A stretch of 64,000 nt of DNA from Pseudomonadota bacterium (lineage in GTDB: Bacteria; Myxococcota_A; Polyangia; GCA-2747355), in contig JADJTL010000006.1 in NCBI GenBank assembly GCA_016711215.1, forward strand, positions 1 through 64,000, written 5' to 3'. A program made the position numbers and the translations under genes. Below the pieces are notes generated by a model. The model was given only the letters and a program-made list of their open reading frames with translations, had not been told where the DNA came from and did no database searches. Shown piece by piece: positions 17,555 to 25,863 of the stretch. Positions within the stretch are counted from its first letter, which is position 1, and each line of letters opens with the position of its first letter.

Positions 17555-19381
17555 TCAAACCCGGATGTGACGCCCGACCTCGATCACGTGCTCGGGCGGG
17601 ATGTGGAAGAAGTCGACGGCGGACTGAGCCAGGCGCGAGAGCTGGCCGAAGAGGCGCCAGCGCCAGTTGGCGAGGCCGCCCTGTCGGCCACGCAGAATCA
17701 TCTCGCGACCGAAGAAGAAGGCCGTGTAGTCCGGCGTGTAGCCCGGGAGGTCGGCGTGCGCCAGCAGGTCGGCGATGTTGGGCTGCTCCATGAAACCGTA
17801 GCGCGCGACCGCGCGCACGAAGCCCTCCGCGAGCGGCTCGAGCTGCAGCCGGCGCTCGGGCGGGACCCGCGGCTCGTCGGCGGTGACGACCTGTAGCAGC
17901 ACGACGTGCTCGTGGACGACGCGGTTGTGGGTGAAGTTATGCAGGAGCGCGGCGGGCGTGCCGGAGGCGGTCCCCGTCATGAACACGGCGGTGCCCGGAA
18001 CCCGTGCGGCCCGTTCCACTCGCATCAGCTCGAAGAAATCGTCGAGGTCCAGGCTCTCCTTCGCGATGTGCTGCCGCAGCAGCTGCCGCCCGCGGTTCCA
18101 GGTCGTCATCAGGGTGACGAAGGTGCCGGCGATCAGGAGCGGGAACCAACCGCCCCGCGCGAGCTTGGCCAGGTTGGCGACGAGGAAGCCGCTGTCCAGG
18201 GCCAGGAGGATCAAGGTCACGCTGATGGCGACGGGCTTCGACCATCTCCAGACGCGTCGCGCGACGACGTGGGCCAGCAAGGTGGTCGCGATCATCGCGG
18301 CCACCACGGCGAGGCCGTAGGCGGCGGCGAGGGCGCTCGAGGAGCCGAAGCCGAGGACGAGCACGATGGCGCCGAGCATCAGCAGCCAGTTCACGGAGGG
18401 GATGTAGATTTGGCCGACGTGTGTGGCGGAGGTGTGGCGCACCGCCATTCGGGGCCAGAAGCCGAGCATCACCGCCTGGCGCGCCAGGGAGAACGCGCCT
18501 GAGATCAGCGCCTGTGAGGCGATAATCGTCGCCGCGGTGGCGAGCAGCACGAGGGGGACCAGCGCCCAGGTCGGCGCCAGCAGAAAGAACGGGTTGGCGG
18601 CGTACTCCGGGTGGGCGAGCACCGCAGCCCCCTGGCCGAAGTAGTTGAGCAGCAGGGCTGGCAGCACGAAGAAGTACCAGGTCTGTTGAATCGGGCGGCG
18701 TCCCACGTGTCCCATGTCGGCGTAGAGCGCCTCGGCGCCGGTGACCGAAAGAAAGACCGCTCCCAGGACCGTCAGCGCGTGGCCCGGTTGATGGATTAGC
18801 AGGATGACCGCGAAGCTTGGGCTCAGGGCGCGCAGCACGCCGGGGTTGGCCCATAGGGCCCGGAGGCCGAGGCCGCCGAGGACGGTGAACCAAAGCAGGA
18901 CCACGGGCCCAAAGAGCGCGCCGACCCGACTCGTACCGCGCCGCTGCAGGGCGAAGAGGCCGACCAGCAGCGCGATCGTCAAGGGAACTACGAGATGTCC
19001 GAGCTTTGGCGCGGCGATTCGCAGCCCTTCGACGGCGCTGAGCACCGAGATCGCGGGTGTAATCATGCCGTCGCCAAAGAGCAGGGCGGCGCCGGCGAGG
19101 CCGATGAAGGTGGCCACCGCGGCCTTGCGTGGCGTCGCTACCGATGCCAGCCCCATCAAGGCAAGGACGCCGCCCTCGCCGCGATTGTCCGCGCGCATCA
19201 GGTAGCCGACGTACTTGATGGAGACCACGAGGATCAATGCCCAAGCAATTAGCGACAACACGCCGAGCACACTCTCGCGGCCGACGGCGAGCCCAGGCGC
19301 TGAGCTGAAGCACTCACGGACCGCGTAGAGCGGACTGGTGCCGATGTCCCCATAGACGATGCCGAGCGCCGTCAGACGCAA
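17555..19381 (-). CDS. kup: Potassium uptake protein, Kup/KUP family
   Basis: A 608-residue K+/H+ symporter counted from the TTG at 19381. The family signature GIVYGDIGTSPLYAV is at the extreme N-terminus, followed by about twelve transmembrane segments (to about residue 430) and a C-terminal cytosolic domain with VFMTGTASGTPAALLHNFTHN and RYGFMEQPNIADLL. The end IPPEHVIEVGRHIRV matches the family. The reading frame continues 32 codons upstream of the TTG (ending with VARESAWA, which aligns with Kup proteins) to an ATC at 19477 that has an ideal TAGGAG six bases before it, so the true start may be there. Confidence 0.93.
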   Translation of the reverse strand: MRLTALGIVYGDIGTSPLYAVRECFSSAPGLAVGRESVLGVLSLIAWALILVVSIKYVGYLMRADNRGEGGVLALMGLASVATPRKAAVATFIGLAGAALLFGDGMITPAISVLSAVEGLRIAAPKLGHLVVPLTIALLVGLFALQRRGTSRVGALFGPVVLLWFTVLGGLGLRALWANPGVLRALSPSFAVILLIHQPGHALTVLGAVFLSVTGAEALYADMGHVGRRPIQQTWYFFVLPALLLNYFGQGAAVLAHPEYAANPFFLLAPTWALVPLVLLATAATIIASQALISGAFSLARQAVMLGFWPRMAVRHTSATHVGQIYIPSVNWLLMLGAIVLVLGFGSSSALAAAYGLAVVAAMIATTLLAHVVARRVWRWSKPVAISVTLILLALDSGFLVANLAKLARGGWFPLLIAGTFVTLMTTWNRGRQLLRQHIAKESLDLDDFFELMRVERAARVPGTAVFMTGTASGTPAALLHNFTHNRVVHEHVVLLQVVTADEPRVPPERRLQLEPLAEGFVRAVARYGFMEQPNIADLLAHADLPGYTPDYTAFFFGREMILRGRQGGLANWRWRLFGQLSRLAQSAVDFFHIPPEHVIEVGRHIRV

Positions 19382-19416
19382 GGCCCAGGCCGACTCCCGG
19401 GCGACTGCCGGGGCCG

Positions 19417-19461
19417 CTGGACCTGCTGGACCTGCTGGACCTGCTGGACCTGCTGGATTGG
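19417..19461. repeat. 9-bp tandem repeat in the extended kup leader
   Basis: Four exact copies of ctggacctg and a partial fifth. Read on the minus strand in the kup frame they give Pro-Ala-Gly triplets. Confidence 0.85.
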
Positions 19462-19698
19462 GGCCGGGCTGACTGATGGAGCACTCCTACGGAGGCGGAA
19501 GCTACTCCTGCGGCGACGCAGAAGGAAGCCCCCGTCTGCTGCCTCCGCTTCTGGCCTCGCGTCATACCGCGCGGGTTGACGGTCGGCAGGGGGCGCCGTT
19601 GCGGGGGCGCCGCGGCGCCCCTGGCTATTCCGCCCTTAGCCGGCTGCGCTAGGATGGCAGGCGCGGCAGAGCGACGCGGCGCCTGAGGAGGGGGACCT

Positions 19699-22371
19699 AT
19701 GACCAGGGCGACAGGGGCTGCAGCGCCATTGGCGAAGGGTCCGAGGGCATCGGGGGAGGATCGGGCCTGGCCCGGCCTGAGCGAGGAGGAGGCCGCACGC
19801 CGCCTGATCGAGGTCGGCGCCAATGAGCTGCCAGTGCAGCATCGGCGCGGGCTCTGGGCTCTCGCCTTCGAGGTCGTGCGCGAGCCGATGTTCCTGATGC
19901 TCGTGGCCGCGGGGGTGCTCTATTTGGTGATGGGCGAGCCGGCGGACGCGCTGATGCTCCTCAGCTTCGTGATCGTCGTCATGAGCATCACGATCGTTCA
20001 GGAGCGGCGCACGGAGCGCGCGCTCGAGGCGCTGCGCGATCTCTCGAGCCCGCGCGCATTGGTCATCCGCGGTGGGCTACAGCGGCGGATTCCCGGTCGC
20101 GAGGTGGTGCCCGGCGATGTGATCTTGCTGGCCGAAGGCGACCGCGTGCCCGCCGATGCGATCCTGCGCAGCGCGCTCCACTTGGCCGTCGACGAGTCCC
20201 TCCTAACCGGCGAGTCGCTGCCGGTGCGAAAGGTCGCGGCCGCGGCGGCGATTGCGCTCGACCGCCCCGGCGGCGACGATTTGCCCTCCGTCTACTCGGG
20301 CACGCTGGTCACCAGCGGGCAGGCGCTCGCCGAGGTCCTGACGACGGCGGGTGGTACCGAGCTGGGGAAAATCGGTCGGGCGCTGCAGCAGGTGCAGGTC
20401 GCGCCGACGCGCTTGCAGCGCGAGACGGCGCGCCTGGTCCGCACGCTGGCCCTCGTCGGGCTGTCGCTCTGTGCGCTGGTGGTCGTGGTTTACGCGCTGA
20501 CCCGCGGCGGCGCGGCGCTGGCCTGGAAGGAGGGGCTGCTGGCGGGCATCGCGATGGCGATGGCGACCCTGCCCGAGGAGTTCCCGGTCGTCCTGACAGT
20601 CTTCCTGGCGCTCGGCGCCTGGCGCATTTCGCGCAGCCAGGTGCTGACGCGCCGCATGCCGGCGGTCGAGACGCTGGGCGCTGCGACGGTGCTCTGCGTC
20701 GACAAGACCGGGACGCTGACGGTCAATCAGATGGCGCTGCGAACCCTGAGCGCCGAGGGCTGCGCCCTGACCCTCGACGGCAGCGAGACGGCCCTGCCTG
20801 AGGCGCTGCACGCTCTGCTCGAGAGCGCGATCCTCGCCAGCAAACGCGATCCCTTCGATCCGATGGAGCGCGCGCTGCAAGGCGCCGGAGAGCGGCTGCT
20901 GCGCAACACGGAGCACCTGCATCCGGAGTGGCGGCTCTTGCGCGAGTTCCCGCTGACGGCGGAGCGCTTGGCGGTCACGCACGCCTGGGATCCGCTCGCT
21001 GGGGCGGAGGCTGCGATCGCGGTCAAGGGTGCGCCGGAGACGGTGGCGGCGATGTGTGCGCTGACGCCGGAGCGGCGCGTCGCGTTCGAGCAGGAGGTCG
21101 CGCGCCTCGCCGGGGAGGGGTTGCGGGTGCTGGCGGTCGCCTGTGGTGCGGCGCCGACGCGGGCGCTGCCCGAGCAGCCTGAGCAGCTCGGCCTGACGCT
21201 GGTCGGGCTGCTCGGCTTCGCCGATCCCCTGCGGTCGACAGTGCCTGCCGCGGTCAGCGAGTGCCACGCCGCGGGGATCCGCGTCGTGATGATCACCGGC
21301 GACTATCCCGTCACGGCGCTCAGTATCGCGCGCCAGGCGGGCCTCGGCGACGCCGCGAGGGTCATGACCGGCGAGGCGCTCGATGCCCTCAGCGACGAGG
21401 ACCTGGCGCGGAGGGTGGGCCAGGTGGAGGTCTTTGCCCGGGTGGTGCCGGCGCAGAAGCTGCGCATCGTCAACGCGCTCAAGGCCGCGGGCGAGGTGGT
21501 GGCGATGACGGGGGATGGCGTCAACGATGCGCCCGCGCTCAAGGCCGCCCATATCGGCATCGCGATGGGGGCGCGCGGCACGGACGTCGCGCGCGAGGCC
21601 GCGGCGCTCGTGTTGCTCGACGACGACTTCTCCTCGATCGTGGCCGCCGTGCGCCTCGGCCGGCGGATCTTCGACAACATTCGGAAGGCGGTGGCCTTCA
21701 TCCTCGCCGTCCATGTGCCGATTGCCGGCCTCTCGATGATTCCCGTGCTGTTGGGCGACTGGCCGCTCTTGTTGCTGCCGGTGCACATCGTCTTCCTCGA
21801 GCTGGTGATCGATCCCTCGTGCTCCTTGGTCTACGAGGCCGAGGAGGCCGAGCCCGACGTGATGCGGCGTCCGCCGCGCAGTCCGCGCGAGCGCCTCTTC
21901 TCCTGGCGGACCATTGGCGTCAGCGTGCTACAAGGCCTGAGCGTCCTGGTGGTCTGTCTGGCGGTCTTCGTCTGGGCCAGGCGCCACCACTCCACCGACG
22001 CGGCGCGCGCGCTGACCTTCGCCAGCCTCGTCGTCGCCTCCTTGATGATCATCCTCACCAATCGCTCGTGGTCGCGGACGATCGCGGCGACGCTGCGGCA
22101 GCCCAACGCCGCGCTGTGGTGGGTCGTCGGCGGCACGACGGTCCTGCTAGCGGTGGTGCTGCTGCTGCCGGGCGCGCGTCGGCTCTTTCACTTCGCGCCG
22201 ATCCACCTGCCCGACCTCGCGCTGGCGCTGGGGGGCGGTCTGACCTGCGTCCTATGGTTCGAGCTGCTGAAGCTCAGCCAGCGCTGGGGCGGCTGGCTCA
22301 GCGTGTCGGCGCGTGGGGCGCGGCCCCAAGGTCGGCGCTCTAACGCCCCAGATGATCGAGGAGCGTCTTGA
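19699..22371 (+). CDS. Cation-translocating P-type ATPase (P2/Ca2+-type)
   Basis: An 890-residue P-type ATPase. The N-terminal cation-ATPase domain begins LSEEEAARRLIEVGANELP; the actuator TGE loop is DESLLTGESLPV. The TM4 ion-site motif is TLPEEFPVVLTVFLALG, the phosphorylated Asp335 sits in DKTGTLT, and the hinge is MTGDGVNDAPALKAAHIGIAMG near residue 606. Six C-terminal hydrophobic segments complete the P2 topology. The PEEFP motif and lack of heavy-metal domains favour Ca2+ or another divalent or alkali cation over copper or zinc. It overlaps the convergent mntP by 32 bp, so both share the terminal region. Confidence 0.92.
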   Translation: MTRATGAAAPLAKGPRASGEDRAWPGLSEEEAARRLIEVGANELPVQHRRGLWALAFEVVREPMFLMLVAAGVLYLVMGEPADALMLLSFVIVVMSITIVQERRTERALEALRDLSSPRALVIRGGLQRRIPGREVVPGDVILLAEGDRVPADAILRSALHLAVDESLLTGESLPVRKVAAAAAIALDRPGGDDLPSVYSGTLVTSGQALAEVLTTAGGTELGKIGRALQQVQVAPTRLQRETARLVRTLALVGLSLCALVVVVYALTRGGAALAWKEGLLAGIAMAMATLPEEFPVVLTVFLALGAWRISRSQVLTRRMPAVETLGAATVLCVDKTGTLTVNQMALRTLSAEGCALTLDGSETALPEALHALLESAILASKRDPFDPMERALQGAGERLLRNTEHLHPEWRLLREFPLTAERLAVTHAWDPLAGAEAAIAVKGAPETVAAMCALTPERRVAFEQEVARLAGEGLRVLAVACGAAPTRALPEQPEQLGLTLVGLLGFADPLRSTVPAAVSECHAAGIRVVMITGDYPVTALSIARQAGLGDAARVMTGEALDALSDEDLARRVGQVEVFARVVPAQKLRIVNALKAAGEVVAMTGDGVNDAPALKAAHIGIAMGARGTDVAREAAALVLLDDDFSSIVAAVRLGRRIFDNIRKAVAFILAVHVPIAGLSMIPVLLGDWPLLLLPVHIVFLELVIDPSCSLVYEAEEAEPDVMRRPPRSPRERLFSWRTIGVSVLQGLSVLVVCLAVFVWARRHHSTDAARALTFASLVVASLMIILTNRSWSRTIAATLRQPNAALWWVVGGTTVLLAVVLLLPGARRLFHFAPIHLPDLALALGGGLTCVLWFELLKLSQRWGGWLSVSARGARPQGRRSNAPDDRGAS

Positions 22372-22903
22372 CGCCGATGGCGACCAGCACGGCGCCGCCC
22401 AGGACCTCGACGCGGCGACCGAAGAGCGCGCCGAGCGGCCGGCCAAGCTGCAGGCCGAGCGCCGTGAGCGCGCCCGCGGTGAGGCCGATCACGAGCGCCG
22501 GATACCAGATCCGCGTTCCGAGGAGGGCCAGCGAGAGCCCGACGGCCAGCGCGTCGAGGCTGGTCGCGAGCGAGAGGCCGACCAGCGACCAGCCGCGCGT
22601 GGGGTCGGCCCGGCGGCTGCTCGCGTCGCGCGTGCGCAGGGCTTCGACGATCATCTTGCCGCCCAGCGCGGAGAGCAGGCCAAAGACGACCCAATGATCG
22701 AAGGCGGCCCAGGAGCGCTGCACGGTCAGGCCGACCAGCCAGCCGACGATGGGCATCAGGAACTGAAACAGGCCGAAGTGCCAGGCGAGGCGAAAGGTAT
22801 GACCGGGGGTCACGCGCTCGAGGCTGAGACCGACGGCGAGGGCGACCGCGAAGGCGTCCATCGCCAGGCCAATCGCGATCGCCAGCAGGACGAAGGGCGA
22901 CAT
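22340..22903 (-). CDS. mntP: Manganese efflux pump MntP family protein
   Basis: A 187-residue protein with six hydrophobic helices and two internal DUF204 repeats (AIGLAMDAFAVALAVGLS and SLATSLDALAVGLSLALLG). Each carries the conserved intramembrane Asp of the Mn2+ exporter family. Start at 22903 gives MSPFVLLAIAIG, as in family members. I see no recognisable yybP-ykoY riboswitch in the roughly 80 bp upstream. Its stop lies inside the 3' end of the P-type ATPase gene. Confidence 0.92.
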   Translation of the reverse strand: MSPFVLLAIAIGLAMDAFAVALAVGLSLERVTPGHTFRLAWHFGLFQFLMPIVGWLVGLTVQRSWAAFDHWVVFGLLSALGGKMIVEALRTRDASSRRADPTRGWSLVGLSLATSLDALAVGLSLALLGTRIWYPALVIGLTAGALTALGLQLGRPLGALFGRRVEVLGGAVLVAIGVKTLLDHLGR

Positions 22904-22983
22904 GCGCCGCAGCCTACCATCGCTCGGGCGGGGGCAGGGCGGGCGATTCGCAGGTGGCGGTCACTCTGGTACCTTGCTGGTCG

Positions 22984-23521
22984 ATGAACACCCTATCGTC
23001 GTCGGGTCATCGCCATCGGGCGCGCAACGCGATGTACGGGCGGCGGCTGCGGCGCTGGCTGACGCTGAGCGCCGCCGACCGCGCCTCCCTGCTACGTGCG
23101 ATGCTGCTCTTGGGGCTCGTTCGCCTGCTGCTGCGAGGGGGCGCCGCTGGGCGTCGTGCTGCGCTTCGGACGCGCCGCGGCAGGTCGTCGGGCCGGGCCC
23201 TTGGCGTCGGCCTCGGTCGGTGGCGATCGGGTGGCGGCGATCGTGCGGGCGGTCGACCGCGCGGCGCGCGCGCTGCCGGGCGCGTCGAGTTGCCTGGCGC
23301 GCGCGCTCGTGGCCCAGCGCCTGCTGCGGCGCGCCGGCGTCGCCGCCGAGCTTCGTATCGGCGTGGCGCGCGATGGCTCGCGCGCCGGCCTGGCGGCCCA
23401 CGCCTGGGTCGTGGACGGCGAGCGCGTGCTCGTCGGCGACCAGGCGCAGCCCGAGCGCTATGAGCCACTGCCGCTCGTGCTGGCTCCGCGGCGCCGACCT
23501 TCAGCGCCGTCTTCCGCCTAG
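22984..23521 (+). CDS. Lasso-peptide B2-like transglutaminase-core protein, frameshifted
   Basis: Frame one from ATG 22984 gives a basic N-terminus and a helical region (RRWLTLSAADRASLLRAMLL, LVRLLLR) like the start of B2/transglutaminase-core-3 proteins. At the five-G run 23137-23141 the sense moves to another frame (GAPLGVVLRFGR onward) that holds the catalytic Cys (PGASSCLARALVAQRLLRR), the His (AAHAWVV) and a later Asp. Removing one G gives an intact 178-residue protein. In lasso pathways B2 is the leader peptidase, but no precursor, B1 or C protein is nearby, so it is probably an orphan peptidase-like protein. Confidence 0.65.
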
Positions 23522-23529
23522 AGAAACGT

Positions 23530-24531
23530 TCAGCCCCAGCCGGCGGTGCTGTCGATGCGGGCGATCTGCTCGCGGAGGTCCTGGATTTCGCGCTGCCAGT
23601 ACTGGACCGTGCCGAAATGGCTGAAGGTGCGCTGGAAGGTCGGATCCTGCCAGCGGCGGGCGATCCAGGTGCTGTAGTGGATGAAGCGCAGGGCGCGCAG
23701 CGGTTCGACCAGGCGCAGCCACTGGCGGTCGAAGGGGCGAAACTGGCGATAGCCCTCGAGCAAGAGCTCGCGTTGGCGCACACCGTCGTCGTCGAAGCTC
23801 GGGACCAGGAGCCAGACATCCTGGGCGGCCGGACCGAGGCAGAGATCATCGAAATCGAGGAAGGTCGGCCCGCTCGGCGCCCAGAGCAGATTGCCGAGAT
23901 GGCAGTCGCCGTGGAGGCGGTGCGTCGGCACACCGGCGAAGAGCGGCTCGATGCGGGTCAGCAGCGCCTCGACGGTGGCGGCATAGACGGCGCGCGCCTC
24001 GGGATCGATGAGGTCGCGCTCGAGCAGCAGCGCGAGGTTCTCTCTACCGTAGGTCTGCGGATTGAGCGGCCGGCGCGCGCTCGCGGTGCCCGCGGCCCCC
24101 GCGTTGTGCAGGCGGCCGAGCAGCCGACCCAGGATCGCGAGCTGCTCGTCGTCGAGCTCTTGCGGGGCGCGACCGCGCAGGCGCGGATAGATCGCATAGA
24201 GAATGCCGTCGACCTCGCCAATCGTTTGCCCGTCGCCGAGCGGCAGCGGGGAGACGACCGGGATCTCCAGCTCGGCCAGCTCGGCGAGAAAGCGGTGCTC
24301 GTCGGCGATGGCGGCGCGGCTCCAGCGCCCGGGGCGGTAGAACTTCGCGACGACGCTGCTCTCGTCCTCGAGCTCGATCTGATAGACGCGGTTCTCGTAG
24401 CTGTTGAGCGCGAAAAAGCGCCCGGTGCAGCGCGCGCCCCCGACCTCGACAGCGTGGCTGACCTGGTCGGGCGTCAAGCGGTTGAAGTGGCCCGCCAGTG
24501 GATGCTCTTCGAGCTCGCCTTCGTAACTCAT
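23530..24531 (-). CDS. srkA: SrkA/YihE-like stress-response Ser/Thr kinase
   Basis: A 333-residue kinase of the APH/choline-kinase-like fold. Motifs seen are the family N-terminal NSYENRVYQIE, VAKFYRPGRWSRAAIADEHRFL, the catalytic-loop HRLHGDCHLGNLLW and the metal-binding FLDFDDLCLGPAAQDVW. The late region FIHYSTWIARRW matches YihE. In E. coli this protein protects against programmed death under stress. Start at 24531 (MSYEGELEEHP) is chosen by family length. The gene converges on the B2-like gene with an 8-bp gap. Confidence 0.9.
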   Translation of the reverse strand: MSYEGELEEHPLAGHFNRLTPDQVSHAVEVGGARCTGRFFALNSYENRVYQIELEDESSVVAKFYRPGRWSRAAIADEHRFLAELAELEIPVVSPLPLGDGQTIGEVDGILYAIYPRLRGRAPQELDDEQLAILGRLLGRLHNAGAAGTASARRPLNPQTYGRENLALLLERDLIDPEARAVYAATVEALLTRIEPLFAGVPTHRLHGDCHLGNLLWAPSGPTFLDFDDLCLGPAAQDVWLLVPSFDDDGVRQRELLLEGYRQFRPFDRQWLRLVEPLRALRFIHYSTWIARRWQDPTFQRTFSHFGTVQYWQREIQDLREQIARIDSTAGWG

Positions 24532-24790
24532 GCGCGCACCATCGTGCGCGGAGCCCGGCAGGTCAATCGACAAGATCGAAGGCCTTTCCGGCAGCCGCCC
24601 CCCGCGCCGCGTCAACCCTTGCTCGCATGCGCCTGGGGGCGGCGGCAGCTCGGCAGGGCAAAGTGCGCGCTGAGAAGTATGTAAAGACAGGCGTTTGTCG
24701 AAGTGGAGAACAGGTGCTGGTTTTCTGCCTTGCAGGAATGAGAAAGACAAAGTACACCTAAGGCACGGCCTATAACGCAGGGGGTGCCTC

Positions 24791-25780
24791 ATGTCAGCGC
24801 GTCACTTCGGCTCGGTTGGTGGATGGACACGGGAGCTGAAGGTGGGGCGGCTGGGGGCATTTGGGGTGCTGGGTGCGTTGGTGGGGTTGGTGGGGCTGGC
24901 GGGCTGCGAGACGCTGGCGGATGACAGCAGCCTGACGCCGCCGCCGGCGGTGCGGTCGCAGGCGGCGAGCAGCAACGCGATGAACGCGATGAACGCGATG
25001 AACGCGATGAACGCGATGAACGCGATGAACGCGATGAACGCGATGAACGCGATGAACGCGATGAACGCGATGAACGCGATGAACGCGATGAATTCGATGA
25101 ATTCGATGAACGCGCTCAACGCGATGAACGCGATGAACGCGCTCAACGCGATGAACGCGATGAACGCGATGAACGCGATGAACGCGATGAACGCGCTCAA
25201 CGTCGGCGACCTGCGCATCCCCTCGACGACGCTGACGGACCTCTCGAAGTACACCTTCAACCAGGCCGAGGTGCTCTGCCCGGCGACGCGGCTGGGGCCG
25301 CTGACGGTGGCGGGGCAGAGCGCCAACGTGGTGCTGCCGCGCTGGTTGGTGCCTCAAGAGCCAGTTCGAGCGCGTGCGCGAGGCTGCTGCGCGAGCCCGC
25401 CCTGCGGCACGAGCTGCGCGCCGCTGACGGTGGCGATCGACGAGGACCTGGACGCCAACGGCAGCTTCAACCCGGCGGGGGGCGTGGACCAGACGGTGAC
25501 CTACGAGGTCTTCAGCGCCATCGCGCTGGCGTGCGCGGACAAGGCCTACCGGCCCTTCCTGCTCCATCCGGTCAGCGGCCCCGAGGTGCAGGCGCTGGAC
25601 GCGGCGGGCAAGATCCCGACCTTCACGACCTACTTCCGCTATATGTGCATCCAGAGCTGGGATGAGACGCAGCACAAGGCCGTCTACCGCTGCGGCAAGG
25701 GCCGGGTGGCCGATGGCATCAGCGGCTACGCGGTGAAGGCGGGCACCAACTCCCGCGACCGGTCTACCTGTCGAGCCTGA
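24791..25780 (+). CDS. RCC1-repeat lipoprotein, N-terminal portion (frameshifted from its C-terminal part)
   Basis: Residues 1-40 form a lipoprotein signal ending in lipobox GLAGC, with AGGGGGTG before the ATG. After a short linker come 25 Asn-Ala-Met-type tripeptides, then a domain beginning VGDLRIPSTTLTDLSKYTFNQAEVLCPA, which I cannot assign. The frame ends at 25780 after KAGTNSRD because the C run at 25759-25760 is one base short. With a C added it continues as PVYLSSLTWGGNVWDKHFQF into the RCC1 part, giving one 1,359-residue protein over 24791-28869. The stretch about 25345-25400 has unusual composition and may hide another compensating indel pair. Upstream, the unusually AT-rich 24740-24780 probably holds the promoter. 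Confidence 0.75.
   Translation: MSARHFGSVGGWTRELKVGRLGAFGVLGALVGLVGLAGCETLADDSSLTPPPAVRSQAASSNAMNAMNAMNAMNAMNAMNAMNAMNAMNAMNAMNAMNAMNSMNSMNALNAMNAMNALNAMNAMNAMNAMNAMNALNVGDLRIPSTTLTDLSKYTFNQAEVLCPATRLGPLTVAGQSANVVLPRWLVPQEPVRARARGCCASPPCGTSCAPLTVAIDEDLDANGSFNPAGGVDQTVTYEVFSAIALACADKAYRPFLLHPVSGPEVQALDAAGKIPTFTTYFRYMCIQSWDETQHKAVYRCGKGRVADGISGYAVKAGTNSRDRSTCRA
24974..25198. repeat. 9-bp tandem repeat, 25 units, encoding NAM/NSM/NAL
   Basis: Twenty-five contiguous 9-mers: 13 aacgcgatg, 2 aattcgatg, then a mixture of aacgcgctc and aacgcgatg. They encode an Asn-x-Met/Leu tripeptide ladder between the lipid anchor and the folded part of the RCC1 lipoprotein. Confidence 0.97.
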
Positions 25781-25863
25781 CCTGGGGCGGCAACGTCTGG
25801 GATAAGCACTTCCAGTTCCTCAACGCGCACCTGGCCTCGATCGTCGAGAGCAAGCAGGGCACG

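Noticed and set aside
22904..22983. Possible Mn2+ riboswitch upstream of mntP
   Set aside because: The 80-bp gap shows none of the conserved elements I would expect of yybP-ykoY RNA.
24974..25198. CRISPR-like look of the repeat block (also 951-1070 and 16453-16516)
   Set aside because: Units are contiguous with no spacers, far shorter than CRISPR repeats, and there are no cas genes.
24794..25675. Minus-strand frames reading Arg-Val-His or Ile-Ala-Phe repeats
   Set aside because: They are the complement of the 25-unit NAM repeat; no start context or domain is present.
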